From Nitrospirota bacterium (GTDB lineage: Bacteria > Nitrospirota > Nitrospiria > Nitrospirales > UBA8639), in assembly GCA_029864405.1 (NCBI GenBank), contig JAOTTP010000022.1:1-40914 (forward strand): a stretch of 40,914 bases of DNA, in the 5' to 3' direction. This document shows positions 24,466 through 33,437 of the stretch, piece by piece (within the stretch, counting starts at the first letter, position 1; the number at the start of each line of letters is the position of its first letter). The notes below the pieces were generated by a model. It ran no database searches and was not told the DNA's origin. It was given only the letters and a program-made list of their open reading frames with translations. A program made the translations under genes and the position numbers.

Positions 24466-24853
24466 CCCTTAGCATTGATCCTTCTTTTTCCATGGCCCGA
24501 TCCCAAATGGGGCACTAGCCCATTTTTCAGTCGTTTTGGTAGGTCTATCGGAGCAATTGTAGGGAATCTTGATGATTATGGCCTGATTCATGGCCTTTTT
24601 CCGGCGTTGATCCATTCCTCGAGCCCCTATCTCCATGAGGAATGGATTCTCAAAAACAACGCCCTCATCAGCAGGAATGAAGAAGAATAGAGTTGAAGAA
24701 TACCTACACGGGAAGACCAACCATGCTCTACATTCAGTCGTGTCATACGACGCCTGAGAGACTCACAACGTCTGTCCAGCCACGTGAATGAGGGCGAACA
24801 ATGGGCCGTTTAGAGACGTGTGCAGCCCATGTATTCTCAATCCGACAGGCTCC
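24466..24853. other. Intergenic stretch
   Basis: About 390 bases between the protease gene stop and the STAS start, both on the minus strand. Several open frames exist, but none has a ribosome-binding site or recognisable sequence. No repeat or terminator was identified. Confidence 0.35.
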
Positions 24854-25867
24854 TTAGGATTGACCCAACGTGACGGAGAGCAGCTCCTGAGAGTCTCCAC
24901 GCTGAACTCTGAGCACGACAGCTTGACCGGGTTCCGTCCGTTCAATCAAATAGTTTTTCAATTGTGCCGGTGTGGTAATGGGCACATCATTAATCGCCAG
25001 CAGCACATCGCCTTTTCGAAATCCCGCATGACGTGATGGGCCGGTCGCTTTGGCCACAACCAGTGCCCAACGACTTCCCATCCTCATCGTTTGGAGCTGA
25101 ATCCCCAGCACCGAAAACCCAGGCACCGTGCCAGCTAAGACGGCAGTCACCACTCGTTGAACCAGCAGACCTGGGAGAGCAAAGGCCAATCGGCTACACC
25201 GCCGATCTTCGTGCTGCGTCTCCGTTTGAATGATGGCGTGAATGAGACCCACAAGTTGCCCATGTTGATTCAGCAACCCGCCACCAGAATTGCCATTACA
25301 CACGGACATATCCACTTGCACCAATCGACTGTGCACAGTCGACAAAAAGGTATTGGGATTTCCAGTCGTGCCAAAGTTGATAGCCGGGCCCCAACCCAGT
25401 GGATACCCAACCGTAAAGACCTGATCGCCATACGTTACATCTCCGTCGGCAAACGCCACATGCGCATGGGGCCAATCCGATTCGGGAGCCTGAAGTTGAT
25501 ACACGGCCACATCCAGATAGGCATTGGCCCCCTGACGAACTGCCGGCAACTCAATAAGATCGTCAGTCACCACATGAATGGTATCCGGGATGACGACTTT
25601 CCCTCCTTCTGGACGCTCCACCGCATGCCGCGCCGTCACAATCACACCCCGGCCAAGATGGATTCCCGATCCTCGAATTTTGACCGGCAGCCCGTAGTCA
25701 TTGTCAGGAGTCTCCAATTGTTCTGCCTGAAGGATCCCGACTGTCGCCAACTTAGCCTGTTCAATGGCGTGGGAAATCGGCATGGCAAAGACTTCTCCAA
25801 ACCCAAGTGAGAAGCCAAGCCCTCCGGAGATGACAAACCAAATAAGAATCTTTGAATAATAACGCAT
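24854..25867 (-). CDS. Trypsin-like serine protease with one PDZ domain (HtrA/DegP-like, S1C)
   Basis: An N-terminal signal or anchor (about 1-28) is followed by a chymotrypsin-fold protease with a complete triad when counted from the ATG at 25867: H81 in TARHAVE, D119 in AYLDVAVY and S194 in CNGNSGGGL. A single PDZ domain occupies about 245-337 (VLGIQLQTMRMG ... RKGDVLLAINDVPI ... LRVQRGDSQELLSVTLG). Such proteins work in the periplasm in quality control, degrading or handling misfolded envelope proteins. It is at the short end for the family, with one PDZ domain as in DegS. AGGG lies five bases before the chosen ATG; a GTG six bases earlier is an alternative. Confidence 0.92.
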   Translation of the reverse strand: MRYYSKILIWFVISGGLGFSLGFGEVFAMPISHAIEQAKLATVGILQAEQLETPDNDYGLPVKIRGSGIHLGRGVIVTARHAVERPEGGKVVIPDTIHVVTDDLIELPAVRQGANAYLDVAVYQLQAPESDWPHAHVAFADGDVTYGDQVFTVGYPLGWGPAINFGTTGNPNTFLSTVHSRLVQVDMSVCNGNSGGGLLNQHGQLVGLIHAIIQTETQHEDRRCSRLAFALPGLLVQRVVTAVLAGTVPGFSVLGIQLQTMRMGSRWALVVAKATGPSRHAGFRKGDVLLAINDVPITTPAQLKNYLIERTEPGQAVVLRVQRGDSQELLSVTLGQS

Positions 25868-26232
25868 CCTCACCCTCAGCGTTTTCGAAAATAGATCATA
25901 TCGAGAATGGCTATTCGCCCTTCAAACCTACCTGCTCTGTCTCAGGTTTTCAAGATGAACGTAGGTGACACAAGTCCTGTCCAGGGAAAACTTGGGGCAT
26001 TGGATCAGTTGTAAAATTCTGAACAGCATTGACATTGTCATCCTGAACCATTCGGCAAGCCTGCCCTGAGCGCAGTCGAAGGGGCTCAGGCCAAGGTTCA
26101 CCGAAGGATCTCGCTGAGCAGTGAGGCATCTTCAACCTGGGCCCAGGATGACAACCTGATGTTGATGGGGGCCGCACCGAGTCCTCACGTGTTCGTCTAA
26201 TGGCTGAATCATGAAATCTACGTTTTAACAAA
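25868..26232. other. Intergenic stretch with a hairpin repeat element
   Basis: About 365 bases between the DNA glycosylase gene and the protease gene. The main content is the hairpin element at 26036-26153. The remainder should hold the protease promoter; no consensus is obvious. Confidence 0.4.
26036..26153 (-). repeat. TGTCATCCTGA hairpin element, copy A
   Basis: A 118-bp element with termini TGTCATCCTGA and AGGATGACA. Its reverse complement aligns along its length with copy C at 40525-40660, including the nested stem CCCTGAGC / GCTCAGGG. It is a palindromic, MITE- or REP-like non-coding repeat. Confidence 0.8.
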
Positions 26233-26907
26233 TCAGTCTTTCATCATTTCGGGAAGCGATACAGCTTGTTGTGTGGTCGACTGTTCCTTCCCGTCATCCT
26301 TACATGATTGTTGGGCCCAATCCTTCACCGCACAGAACAAGGCTTTCATATGCTGATAGGAATAATGGGCATTTCTTCCACTCGGATTGGGCAATACCCA
26401 GACAGGAGCGCCAGCAAGAGGAAGGGATTGCAGGCCAACCTGAATAGGGTTTCCAGGCGACCGCTGCTCACCACTCACAGAATGCTCGGGCGAGAGAAGC
26501 ATTCGAGCCATACTGACTCCCAACAAGGCCACGAGTCGGGGTTGATATGTCGTGGTTTTTGTCAGTAAAGCCTGATGCCCTTCCAGAAAATCCTGTTTCC
26601 CCAAGTCATGAACACCAGCGGTCGGCCGGGCAATCAGATTGGTGAGCCCATATCCGAATTCAGGCAATCGCCAATCATCCTGATACGTCATGGGAGAGGG
26701 AATTAGCCTGGCGTCAAATAGCAGTTTCCAAAATCGGTTGGACGGTCCGGCAAAATGATGCCCGACCTCAGCAGAACGCAGACCCGGATTAATTCCGACA
26801 AAGAGAATGGATAACCCAGGGGCCAGATAATCGGGAAGACCTGAATTCGGATGACTCATGGACGTAGGTCCCGGATGCTTAGACGAAATACCCACGCGCG
26901 CCTTCAT
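26233..26907 (-). CDS. mug: Mismatch-specific uracil/thymine-DNA glycosylase (Mug/TDG family)
   Basis: This is a family 2 uracil-DNA glycosylase, which removes uracil, thymine or etheno-adducts from mispairs to start base-excision repair. The active-site block FVGINPGLRSAEVGHHFAGPSNRFWKLL has the catalytic asparagine in GINPG, and the second motif is VLPNPSGRNAHY, inserted into the minor groove. The middle (FGYGLTNLIARPTAGVHDL, YQPRLVALLG) also matches the family. The tail (about 200-224) is extra and low in conservation. The start is uncertain: ATG at 26907 is used; ATG at 26859 (MSHPNSG) would still keep the full domain. Confidence 0.92.
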   Translation of the reverse strand: MKARVGISSKHPGPTSMSHPNSGLPDYLAPGLSILFVGINPGLRSAEVGHHFAGPSNRFWKLLFDARLIPSPMTYQDDWRLPEFGYGLTNLIARPTAGVHDLGKQDFLEGHQALLTKTTTYQPRLVALLGVSMARMLLSPEHSVSGEQRSPGNPIQVGLQSLPLAGAPVWVLPNPSGRNAHYSYQHMKALFCAVKDWAQQSCKDDGKEQSTTQQAVSLPEMMKD

Positions 26908-27071
26908 GCCCTTGATTATACAGAGACTGGGATATTTCTGTGTTGCATAAAACACGTCTGCAACAATGGATTGAAATGAGGGGGAGGGGAGGAGACGAGA
27001 AGGTTGTGGAGAAAAAAGCAGAAATTCTAGAAGAAGGATCCCATCCCAACTGGCAGAGACCGAAACACGAG

Positions 27072-27722
27072 TTACTTGGAGGCCAGTTTCGTTTGAATCT
27101 CGGAAAATGTTTTTTCAGCCTCAGGGAGAAGATCTTCCCGATTCGCCGCTCTGGCAAGTTCAAGCGCCTTTTTAGCTAAATCAAAAGCCTCTTGATCCTC
27201 TCCCCGATCCGCACACGATCGCGCTACGACCATGCGAGCATTAATGGATTGAGGATCCTCCTGAATCACCTGCCGCAGCATAACCTCACCTTTTTCCTTG
27301 TCTCCTCCGAACAGCCCGGGGACTTCGATGAGGATCGTCCCTTTAGAAGAGAGGGCATCGATATGATTAGGATTGAGCAAAAGGGTCTTGTCCAGAGCTT
27401 CCATCATCCGTCCATATTCAAACACCGAGAAAAGCACTTCTCCATTGGCACGCATACGCTCGCCAATATTACAGAACAGGGCAAAATGCGCGTCGGCTGA
27501 TTGCTCGTCGAGGACCACGGCTTTTTCAGCCAACTCCCGCCCCCGCTCAAAGTGAGCATGCCGAACCGTTTCATCCTTCGCCCGCCTGCCTTCCTGACAC
27601 TCATCCATCGCCTGTTTCGTCAAAACTTGAGGTGATTCCTCACCCCAAACTCCAGGGATCACCAACCAGGAGAGCAGCACACTGGCGAACAGAATGTAGA
27701 GCATACGATGCATAACGGTCAT
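27072..27722 (-). CDS. Secreted TPR-like repeat protein (216 aa)
   Basis: A signal peptide (about 1-27, ending GVWGEE) precedes helical repeats of TPR type: ARELAEKAVVLDEQSADAHF-like, YGRMMEALDKTLLLNPNHID and KGEVMLRQVIQEDPQSINA, and a final AFDLAKKALELA helix. The pattern, with ALSSKGTILIEVPGLFGGDKEKGE between repeats, resembles a group of periplasmic TPR proteins of unknown function in proteobacteria and Nitrospirota. It is likely an envelope scaffold protein; I cannot name a partner. It is convergent with nothing and stands alone on the minus strand. Confidence 0.8.
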   Translation of the reverse strand: MTVMHRMLYILFASVLLSWLVIPGVWGEESPQVLTKQAMDECQEGRRAKDETVRHAHFERGRELAEKAVVLDEQSADAHFALFCNIGERMRANGEVLFSVFEYGRMMEALDKTLLLNPNHIDALSSKGTILIEVPGLFGGDKEKGEVMLRQVIQEDPQSINARMVVARSCADRGEDQEAFDLAKKALELARAANREDLLPEAEKTFSEIQTKLASK

Positions 27723-28063
27723 CTTGTATAATTCCTTTGTGGGCTACTCTTGCGAATTCTAGCGAATGAGAGGGGATACAGAGTATAAAGCATTTATTTT
27801 ATACCAAGTGAAACGCACATGCCAACGCCTATTTGGAACGAGCCAGGGAATGCTTATGGGATCGTGAGGCGTAAGGGGTGAAGGGTAAGGCGTGAGGAGT
27901 AAGGAGTATAAGACGTAAGGAAACAGCAGAAAGAACGGATCTGTATCCTTCCGGACTTTATATTCTTTACCCCTTACCCCTTACTGTTCACTCCTCACTT
28001 GTTATCCCTCACGCTTCACGTTTTACGAATCAAGGATTCCCCTATATCGGAACAGAACTCTAC
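27723..28063. other. Intergenic stretch with heptamer-like inverted repeat array
   Basis: About 340 bases without a gene. It is dominated by the low-complexity arms described separately (27862-27920 and 27964-28028). Confidence 0.5.
27862..28028. repeat. Inverted array of short GTAAGGN/GTGAGGN-type repeats
   Basis: The left arm (27862-27920) is a run of near-repeats of about 7 bases, with units such as CGTGAGG, CGTAAGG, GGTGAAG and GGTAAGG. The right arm (27964-28028) is the complement type, with CTTTACC, CCTTACC, CCTTACT, CCTCACG and CTTCACG. The arms can fold back on each other over most of their length, around about 43 bases of unrelated sequence. Confidence 0.7.
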
Positions 28064-29317
28064 CTAAGATGAATTCCGAGTGGATTGAAGCCAAGTCGCC
28101 GCCCCAACACCCGCAGCATGACCACTGGCAAAACAGGCGGTCAGAAGATAGCCACCGGTTGGCGCTTCCCAATCCAGCATCTCCCCCGCACAGAATACCC
28201 CTGGCAACGTGCGAATCATCAATCCCCGGTCCAAGGCTTCGAACGCAACTCCCCCCGCCGTGCTGATCGCTTCCTCCAACGGGCGCGGCGCGACGAGACG
28301 TACTGGCAGCGATTTGATGGCCACCCCGAGCAGCGCAGGGTCGGCAAAGTCTTGTTTGGACACACATTCCCTCAGAAGGCCAGCTTTCACCCCAGAAATA
28401 CCAACCCGGCGCTGGAGATGGCTGGCCATCGAGCGTGAACCGCGCGGCCGGGACAAGTCAGCAATGAGGCGCGACACATCCCGATCGGGTGCCAGATCCA
28501 ATCGAAGAAGTGCCGCACCCGTTTTCACAATCTCGTCCCGTACCCAAGCGGATACCGCATAGATCACACCGCCTTCAATGCCCGTCTCTGTCACAATAAA
28601 TTCACCCTGTTGTCGATACTCAAGGCCCTCCAAGGTGGTTCCCGAAACGACAACCGGCTTCACGGGGTGCCCGGCATACCGGCTACGAAGGTGCTGGCTC
28701 CAGTCGACATCAAAGCCACAGTTCGCAGGCCTCAGCGGTTCAATGGGAACACCCCGCCCGGCGAGCAACGGCACCCACGCCCCATCGGAGCCGAGCCGGG
28801 ACCAACTGCCGCCGCCCAACGCCAGGACCACTGCATCAGCAGATACGAGACGATCTCCTTGCGGCGTGATAAACCGGAGAGCTCCGTTCTCATCCCAGCC
28901 ACACCAGCGATGCCGTGCGTGAATGGTCATCCCGTGCTGGCGCAACCGTCGAAGCCACGCACGCAAAAGTGGCGCAGACTTGAGGTCGGAGGGAAACACG
29001 CGGCCGGATGTCCCGATAAAGGTCTCAACGCCCAGTTCACGAGCCCACTCGCGCAAGGCCTCAGGCCCAAACCCGGTGAGCAGCGGTTGGATCTGTGCTT
29101 GCCGAGCGCCATACCGCGCAAGAAATTTCCCTGCCGGCTCAGAATGCGTCAGGTTGAGCCCACCCTTCCCCGCTAACAGAAATTTTCGACCGACGGATGC
29201 CATGGCGTCATACAGATCCACGCGCGCGCCTTCTGCAATCGCAGCCTCCGCAGCCATAAGCCCGGCAGGTCCCCCGCCAATCACCGCAATCTTCATGTTT
29301 CCTTGCTCCAACGTCAT
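28064..29317 (-). CDS. HI0933-type FAD/NAD(P)-dependent flavoprotein
   Basis: This 417-residue protein has the family hallmarks: the dinucleotide-binding motif IAVIGGGPAGLMAAEAA at the start (about 10-26), the diagnostic VGRKFLLAGKGGLNLTHSEP (about 42-61), the ALGGGSWSRLGSDG block, a late TAGGVAFEALD and the FAD-binding CAGEMLDWEAPTGGYLLTACFASG. It matches the subgroup I know as the PP_4765/TIGR03862 flavoproteins, whose reaction is not established. The gene is visibly richer in G and C than its neighbours, which hints at a different origin. The frame allows a start at MTLEQ (29317) or at MKIAVIGGG (29296); the latter is where homology begins. Confidence 0.88.
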   Translation of the reverse strand: MTLEQGNMKIAVIGGGPAGLMAAEAAIAEGARVDLYDAMASVGRKFLLAGKGGLNLTHSEPAGKFLARYGARQAQIQPLLTGFGPEALREWARELGVETFIGTSGRVFPSDLKSAPLLRAWLRRLRQHGMTIHARHRWCGWDENGALRFITPQGDRLVSADAVVLALGGGSWSRLGSDGAWVPLLAGRGVPIEPLRPANCGFDVDWSQHLRSRYAGHPVKPVVVSGTTLEGLEYRQQGEFIVTETGIEGGVIYAVSAWVRDEIVKTGAALLRLDLAPDRDVSRLIADLSRPRGSRSMASHLQRRVGISGVKAGLLRECVSKQDFADPALLGVAIKSLPVRLVAPRPLEEAISTAGGVAFEALDRGLMIRTLPGVFCAGEMLDWEAPTGGYLLTACFASGHAAGVGAATWLQSTRNSS

Positions 29318-29565
29318 AGCAAACCGGCATCAAGTGGAAGTAAAAAAGGCTTTATCCCGTTATAATTGCGAGTGACCGCCTCTGAGCGTACCTTTTCCCT
29401 TCTTGCCTGATCCATAGTCTCCTCAGAGGAGGTTCACCACACCAATTCTCTTCAAAAATAATCTGAATTGCCCGAAGAGAACGGTTTTATTTAAGATGGC
29501 TCAATCCCATACATCAGGATCACATCTCCCCCTAGGAGATTTCACAAGACTGGAGGCCGGAATTC

Positions 29566-29733
29566 ATGGAGCAGGAAGAAATTCGACAATTGTGGGCCGA
29601 CGGTCAAGATTGGGTGGTCAAACGCCATAATAATGAATATTTCCATCGTCCAGACGGGAAATACGGAGACTGGAAATCCGGACTCCCTCCCGGCACCTTT
29701 AAGCCGGACGTCGACACCCTCTTCGATGATTAA
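29566..29733 (+). CDS. Small acidic hypothetical protein (55 aa)
   Basis: This short gene begins with an ATG at 29566, nine bases after GGAGG. It encodes a Trp- and Asp-rich peptide starting MEQEEIRQLWADGQDWVV, with NEYFHRPDGKYGDWKSG in the middle and ending PDVDTLFDD. I do not recognise it. Its last codons overlap the ATG at 29726 of the next gene by eight bases, which indicates translational coupling and supports both as real. Confidence 0.6.
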   Translation: MEQEEIRQLWADGQDWVVKRHNNEYFHRPDGKYGDWKSGLPPGTFKPDVDTLFDD

Positions 29734-30229
29734 TCGATGGGATCTTCCTCATTTCAGAACTGAGATTCCAACATCCGAAAATCTCATTCCATCTGACGAA
29801 CAATTCCAAAAAGAGTCTTCCCACTACCACCCCATGCGCTTTTCTGGACGAATTATCGGTCTGCTTAAGGAGTACATGCATGACTTAGTCGAGCAAGCCA
29901 AACAAGAGGAAGCGGCCCACGCCAGCTTTGGATTTGCATCCCAACCTTATCGAGCAGACCAAGCGATCTCTGATCTCCTGGCGATTTTGGATGACCGAAT
30001 CGAGTCAGAAGGCGTCCAGGTCGGCCTTCCCATCGAATTTCTCCACCAGATGTGGACCCTATGCAACCAAGCGACCCCAGACATTTCGGAAACCGTCTGG
30101 TTGCGAAAAAACCTGGATCACGGGACCGGGTCGAAAGCGGAAGTCAGGCAACACACCTACCAGGCCCTGATTGCATTCCTGGAGTCTCAACCTGAAGAAG
30201 ACGAAACGGGAGAAACCACGGCCAACTGA
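29726..30229 (+). CDS. Hypothetical helical protein (167 aa)
   Basis: I do not recognise this family. From the ATG at 29726 (overlapping the upstream stop) the product starts MINRWDLPHFRTEIP. It has a helical core with RIIGLLKEYMHDLVEQAKQEE and ISDLLAILDDRIES, then FLHQMWTLCNQATPDIS and a C-terminal VRQHTYQALIAFLES. There is no signal peptide or membrane helix, so it is cytoplasmic. An alternative start is the ATG at 29831. Its 3' end overlaps the convergent prmA gene by 43 bases. Confidence 0.6.
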   Translation: MINRWDLPHFRTEIPTSENLIPSDEQFQKESSHYHPMRFSGRIIGLLKEYMHDLVEQAKQEEAAHASFGFASQPYRADQAISDLLAILDDRIESEGVQVGLPIEFLHQMWTLCNQATPDISETVWLRKNLDHGTGSKAEVRQHTYQALIAFLESQPEEDETGETTAN

Positions 30230-31056
30230 ATGGCAATCCAACCATCCCGCCTCCTGACATTCCGTCGAAGCCAGCCTTGCTCTTCTAACCGCTGCACAAT
30301 CTCAGATTCATCCTCCTCCAACAGCCCGGACACAACCAGCTGTGTGTGTGGACCCCGCATCCTTGAAAATTCAAAATAAACTTGAAGTATGGTTTTGCGA
30401 TCCAGGTTGGCCAGAATGACATCAAATATTTGAGCCTGAAGCGTGGCCATTTGGCAACAGTGAAGTTCAAGTTCTTCTTTAATTTTATTCACCACTGCGT
30501 ATTCCCTGGCACAGTCCAGAGCCGTGGCATCCACATCAATTCCCATTGCGCTGGTCGCCCCCAAACGCAATGCGGCCATCGCCAGAATGCCGCTCCCCGT
30601 CCCCACATCCAGCACCCGCATACCGGGAGCCCACGTGACCTCTTCCAGCCATTCGAGAATCAACTGGGTGGTGGCATGATGACCGGTCCCAAACGCCTGC
30701 TTGGGGTCGATAATTAATTCAACTCCATCCTGGGGCATGTCCATTGTGGCCCAACTCGGGCGGATGCCAATTCGACGACCAATACGAATAGGCTGAACGG
30801 ACGCAGCCCATGTGGCATTCCAATCCTGAGCTTTCACCGGATGAAACTGCAGAGACCCTTCCGCGAGAGTAACACCCAACACGCTCACTGCAGATCGAAC
30901 CTGCTGAAGAATCTCTGCTCCATTCTTACTCCAATACAGCACCACCGATCCCTCCGCTTCCCATGCTCCCAAAAATTCAGGGCAAGCCAGAATCCCCGCT
31001 AACTCAGCGGCATCTACAGAGACAGGAAGCGTTAATTCAAAAACAGTCGTATTCAT
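30187..31056 (-). CDS. prmA: Ribosomal protein L11 methyltransferase
   Basis: PrmA trimethylates lysines and the N-terminus of ribosomal protein L11 using S-adenosylmethionine. The 289-residue protein has the usual length. The N-terminal substrate-recognition domain (about 1-95) precedes the family-specific motif DPKQAFGTGHHATTQLILEW (about 118-137), the SAM-binding motif VLDVGTGSGILAMAALRLGA (about 147-166) and the substrate motif VILANLDRKTI (about 213-223). The C-terminal end overlaps the convergent 29726-30229 gene by 43 bases. Confidence 0.95.
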   Translation of the reverse strand: MNTTVFELTLPVSVDAAELAGILACPEFLGAWEAEGSVVLYWSKNGAEILQQVRSAVSVLGVTLAEGSLQFHPVKAQDWNATWAASVQPIRIGRRIGIRPSWATMDMPQDGVELIIDPKQAFGTGHHATTQLILEWLEEVTWAPGMRVLDVGTGSGILAMAALRLGATSAMGIDVDATALDCAREYAVVNKIKEELELHCCQMATLQAQIFDVILANLDRKTILQVYFEFSRMRGPHTQLVVSGLLEEDESEIVQRLEEQGWLRRNVRRRDGWIAIQLAVVSPVSSSSG

Positions 31057-31289
31057 GGAGCTATTGAATCGTTCAAGAATTTCTTAATGGCATGCTACCC
31101 CTGCACCGATTCCTCACGAGACAGAATGAGAGTGCACTATTCAACAAGGCGCAAGCCGTGAGGAGAGCAAGGGGTTCGTTGAGGGCTCTGTGCAATGAGA
31201 ACGCCACTGGCTGCATGGTTCAACAGGCTCTTCAGCAGGTTCAACGATATTGACGGGATCACGCAGAGCGGCTAAGGTCCGCAGGCCCT

Positions 31290-33167
31290 ATGGAACGTTC
31301 CTCCACCGATCAACGAGAGCAGGTGATTCTTCGCCTCATTCACCGCATCGAGCGAATGCAGGCGCAAGGCGCCCTCGCCAGCCGACAGTTCAGCCGATGG
31401 AGAATGGGAGTATTTCTTGCGGGGGCCGCGATCACGATCGGGGTGTATCAACAAGCCTGGTTTCATACCGGCAATGGACTTCTTCTCGTCTTCCTCATCG
31501 GCTTTCTCACTATATCCTGGTTTCATCAGCGATTGAAATCCCGGTTGCATCGATTACACCTCTGGTTGGAAATCAAAAAAGACAACCTGGCTCGGCTACA
31601 ACTTGATTGGCCTCACATGTCGGCCAACGAGCACAAGGCCCCGGAGCACCATCCGTTTGCCATAGACCTGGATCTTACAGGTCCACATTCCCTATTGGCG
31701 CTCATCGACACCACATTTTCCTCCATTGGACAACACCGCGTCGCCACCTGGCTCTTTCAGTCCAATCTTCCCGAATCAGATGGGCTATCTTGGACAACCA
31801 GGCAGACGTTGGTCAAAGAACTCACCCCGCTCTCCCGGTTGAGGGACCGTTGCCTGTTAGCCACCCGGCTCATCAGCCCCGTTCGGCTGAATGGGACCCG
31901 CATCATCTCCTTGCTCGAAGCGCCTGTCTCAATCAGTCACCTGCCTCTGATCATCACCGCAGCCTGCGCCCTCACGAGTCTCACCATCGCCTTAGGACTC
32001 TGGACACTGCTCACAGGAGCGCAAAACTTTTGGCTGCTTCCCCTGACCCTCTATATCGGAATGTATTTTCTCCTCTCGGGATCAATCCATCCGCTTTTTG
32101 GCCGGGTGCTTGCCCTCCATGAGGAACTGGAAAAACTCGTCACCGTGATTGCGACACTTGAACGATCGAAATTTCCCCATCAACCGACAATTCTACAGGT
32201 CTGCCAGTCGCTTCTGACCCAACACAATCGTCCAACCCAGAGCCTCAAACAGCTCAGCCGTATCTGCCAGGGGCTCAGCGTCAAAGCCCACCCGCTGATT
32301 CATTTAGGCCTCAATGCCCTGATGCCCTGGGACCTCTGGTTTGTCGGAAAACTCAATCGCCTCATCACTCGCCTTCGCCTGACACTTCCTGACTGGCTGG
32401 ATACCATTGGCAGTCTTGATGCTGCCAGCGCCTTCGCGCGGTTTGCCTACCTGAATCCGGATTACCTGTGGCCAGAACTGGAAGCCACCAATACAGACCC
32501 TGACACACGAGGCCTGACTGCCCGCGGCCTCGGCCATCCACTCATTGCGCGTGCCCATCGCATCACCAATGATCTGGAGTTACGAGGGGAAGGCCATCTT
32601 CTCCTGGTCACCGGATCCAACATGTCCGGCAAAAGCACCTTCCTCCGGACAGTCGGCATCAATCTGTGTCTCGCCCAGGCAGGTGGTCCAGTGTGTGCCA
32701 AAACATTTTCCTGGACCTGGTTGCGTCTGTATTGTTGCATACGAGTGACGGATGCCCTGGACGAAGGCTTATCGTACTTTTACGCGGAGGTCAAACGGTT
32801 GAAAGTCATCCTGGATGCAGTGGAAAGCACCAATCATCATCCGGTCCTCTTCCTCATTGATGAAATCTATCGGGGAACAAATAATCGCGAACGGCTCGCC
32901 GGAAGCGAAGCTTTTGTGCATGCGCTGGAACAAAGCCGGGGACTGGGGATGATTTCAACCCATGATTTGGAACTTACAGGATTGGCAAGTGGAAACGGCC
33001 ATATCCGGAATGCCCACTTTCAGGAAACTGTCGAAGCAGGCACTTTACAATTCGATTATCAACTTCGACCGGGCCCCTGCCCGACCACCAATGCGCTCCG
33101 CATCATGGCCCAGGAAGGCCTTCCCGTCCCACCCGATCATTCCGGAAATCCACAAGCCAAAAAGTAG
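31290..33167 (+). CDS. Membrane-anchored MutS-family ATPase
   Basis: The C-terminal part (about 405-600) is the MutS ATPase domain: Walker A GSNMSGKSTFLRT near 442-449, LSYFYAEVKRLK, Walker B LFLIDEIYRGTNNRER near 520-535, and the ST/switch region GLGMISTHDLELTG. The central part (about 270-400) looks like the MutS core/lever helices. Four hydrophobic segments are seen: about 39-56, 63-79, 217-242 and 247-264. The N-terminal mismatch-recognition domain of true MutS (FxE motif) is missing. Proteins of this shape form divergent MutS branches of unknown role (MutS7-like). The ATPase must face the cytoplasm. It stands alone, with no MutL nearby. Confidence 0.88.
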   Translation: MERSSTDQREQVILRLIHRIERMQAQGALASRQFSRWRMGVFLAGAAITIGVYQQAWFHTGNGLLLVFLIGFLTISWFHQRLKSRLHRLHLWLEIKKDNLARLQLDWPHMSANEHKAPEHHPFAIDLDLTGPHSLLALIDTTFSSIGQHRVATWLFQSNLPESDGLSWTTRQTLVKELTPLSRLRDRCLLATRLISPVRLNGTRIISLLEAPVSISHLPLIITAACALTSLTIALGLWTLLTGAQNFWLLPLTLYIGMYFLLSGSIHPLFGRVLALHEELEKLVTVIATLERSKFPHQPTILQVCQSLLTQHNRPTQSLKQLSRICQGLSVKAHPLIHLGLNALMPWDLWFVGKLNRLITRLRLTLPDWLDTIGSLDAASAFARFAYLNPDYLWPELEATNTDPDTRGLTARGLGHPLIARAHRITNDLELRGEGHLLLVTGSNMSGKSTFLRTVGINLCLAQAGGPVCAKTFSWTWLRLYCCIRVTDALDEGLSYFYAEVKRLKVILDAVESTNHHPVLFLIDEIYRGTNNRERLAGSEAFVHALEQSRGLGMISTHDLELTGLASGNGHIRNAHFQETVEAGTLQFDYQLRPGPCPTTNALRIMAQEGLPVPPDHSGNPQAKK

Positions 33168-33211
33168 AGGGCGCCACACTCCCTCCCTCCTGCCTCCCGC
33201 CAATTGCACGT

Positions 33212-33299
33212 TGTCATTCTGAGCCCACGGCGAAGAATCTGTGCCCAGGTCGAAACGCCTCGTGGCCTAGCCAGATCATTCGGTCCCCTCAACATGACA
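33212..33299 (+). repeat. TGTCATCCTGA hairpin element, copy B
   Basis: An 88-bp copy: TGTCATTCTGAGCCCACGGC and the matching end TCCCCTCAACATGACA. It is close to copy D in sequence and length but carries several point differences in the stem, so it is older. It lies 45 bases after the MutS-like gene and may act in 3'-end formation. Confidence 0.8.
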
Positions 33300-33437
33300 T
33301 GCATTGGGAATCTATCTTTGTATGTCTTCTCGAAGATGAATCCCCGTTGACCACTTGCGAGGATGACGAAATAGAATGACGGGAAGGACGGAGCAGTCAT
33401 GCAAACATCCTCCGTCAAAAAACGATGCAACCGGAAT

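Noticed and set aside
24469..24720. 83-codon minus-strand frame directly upstream of the STAS gene
   Set aside because: It has no ribosome-binding site or recognisable sequence, and it is within a stretch open on both strands.
27862..28028. CRISPR array
   Set aside because: The repeating unit is only about 7 bases with no regular spacers, and the arrangement is an inverted one.
28610..29176. 188-codon plus-strand open frame
   Set aside because: It is antisense to the HI0933-type flavoprotein, which explains the open frame by its high GC content.
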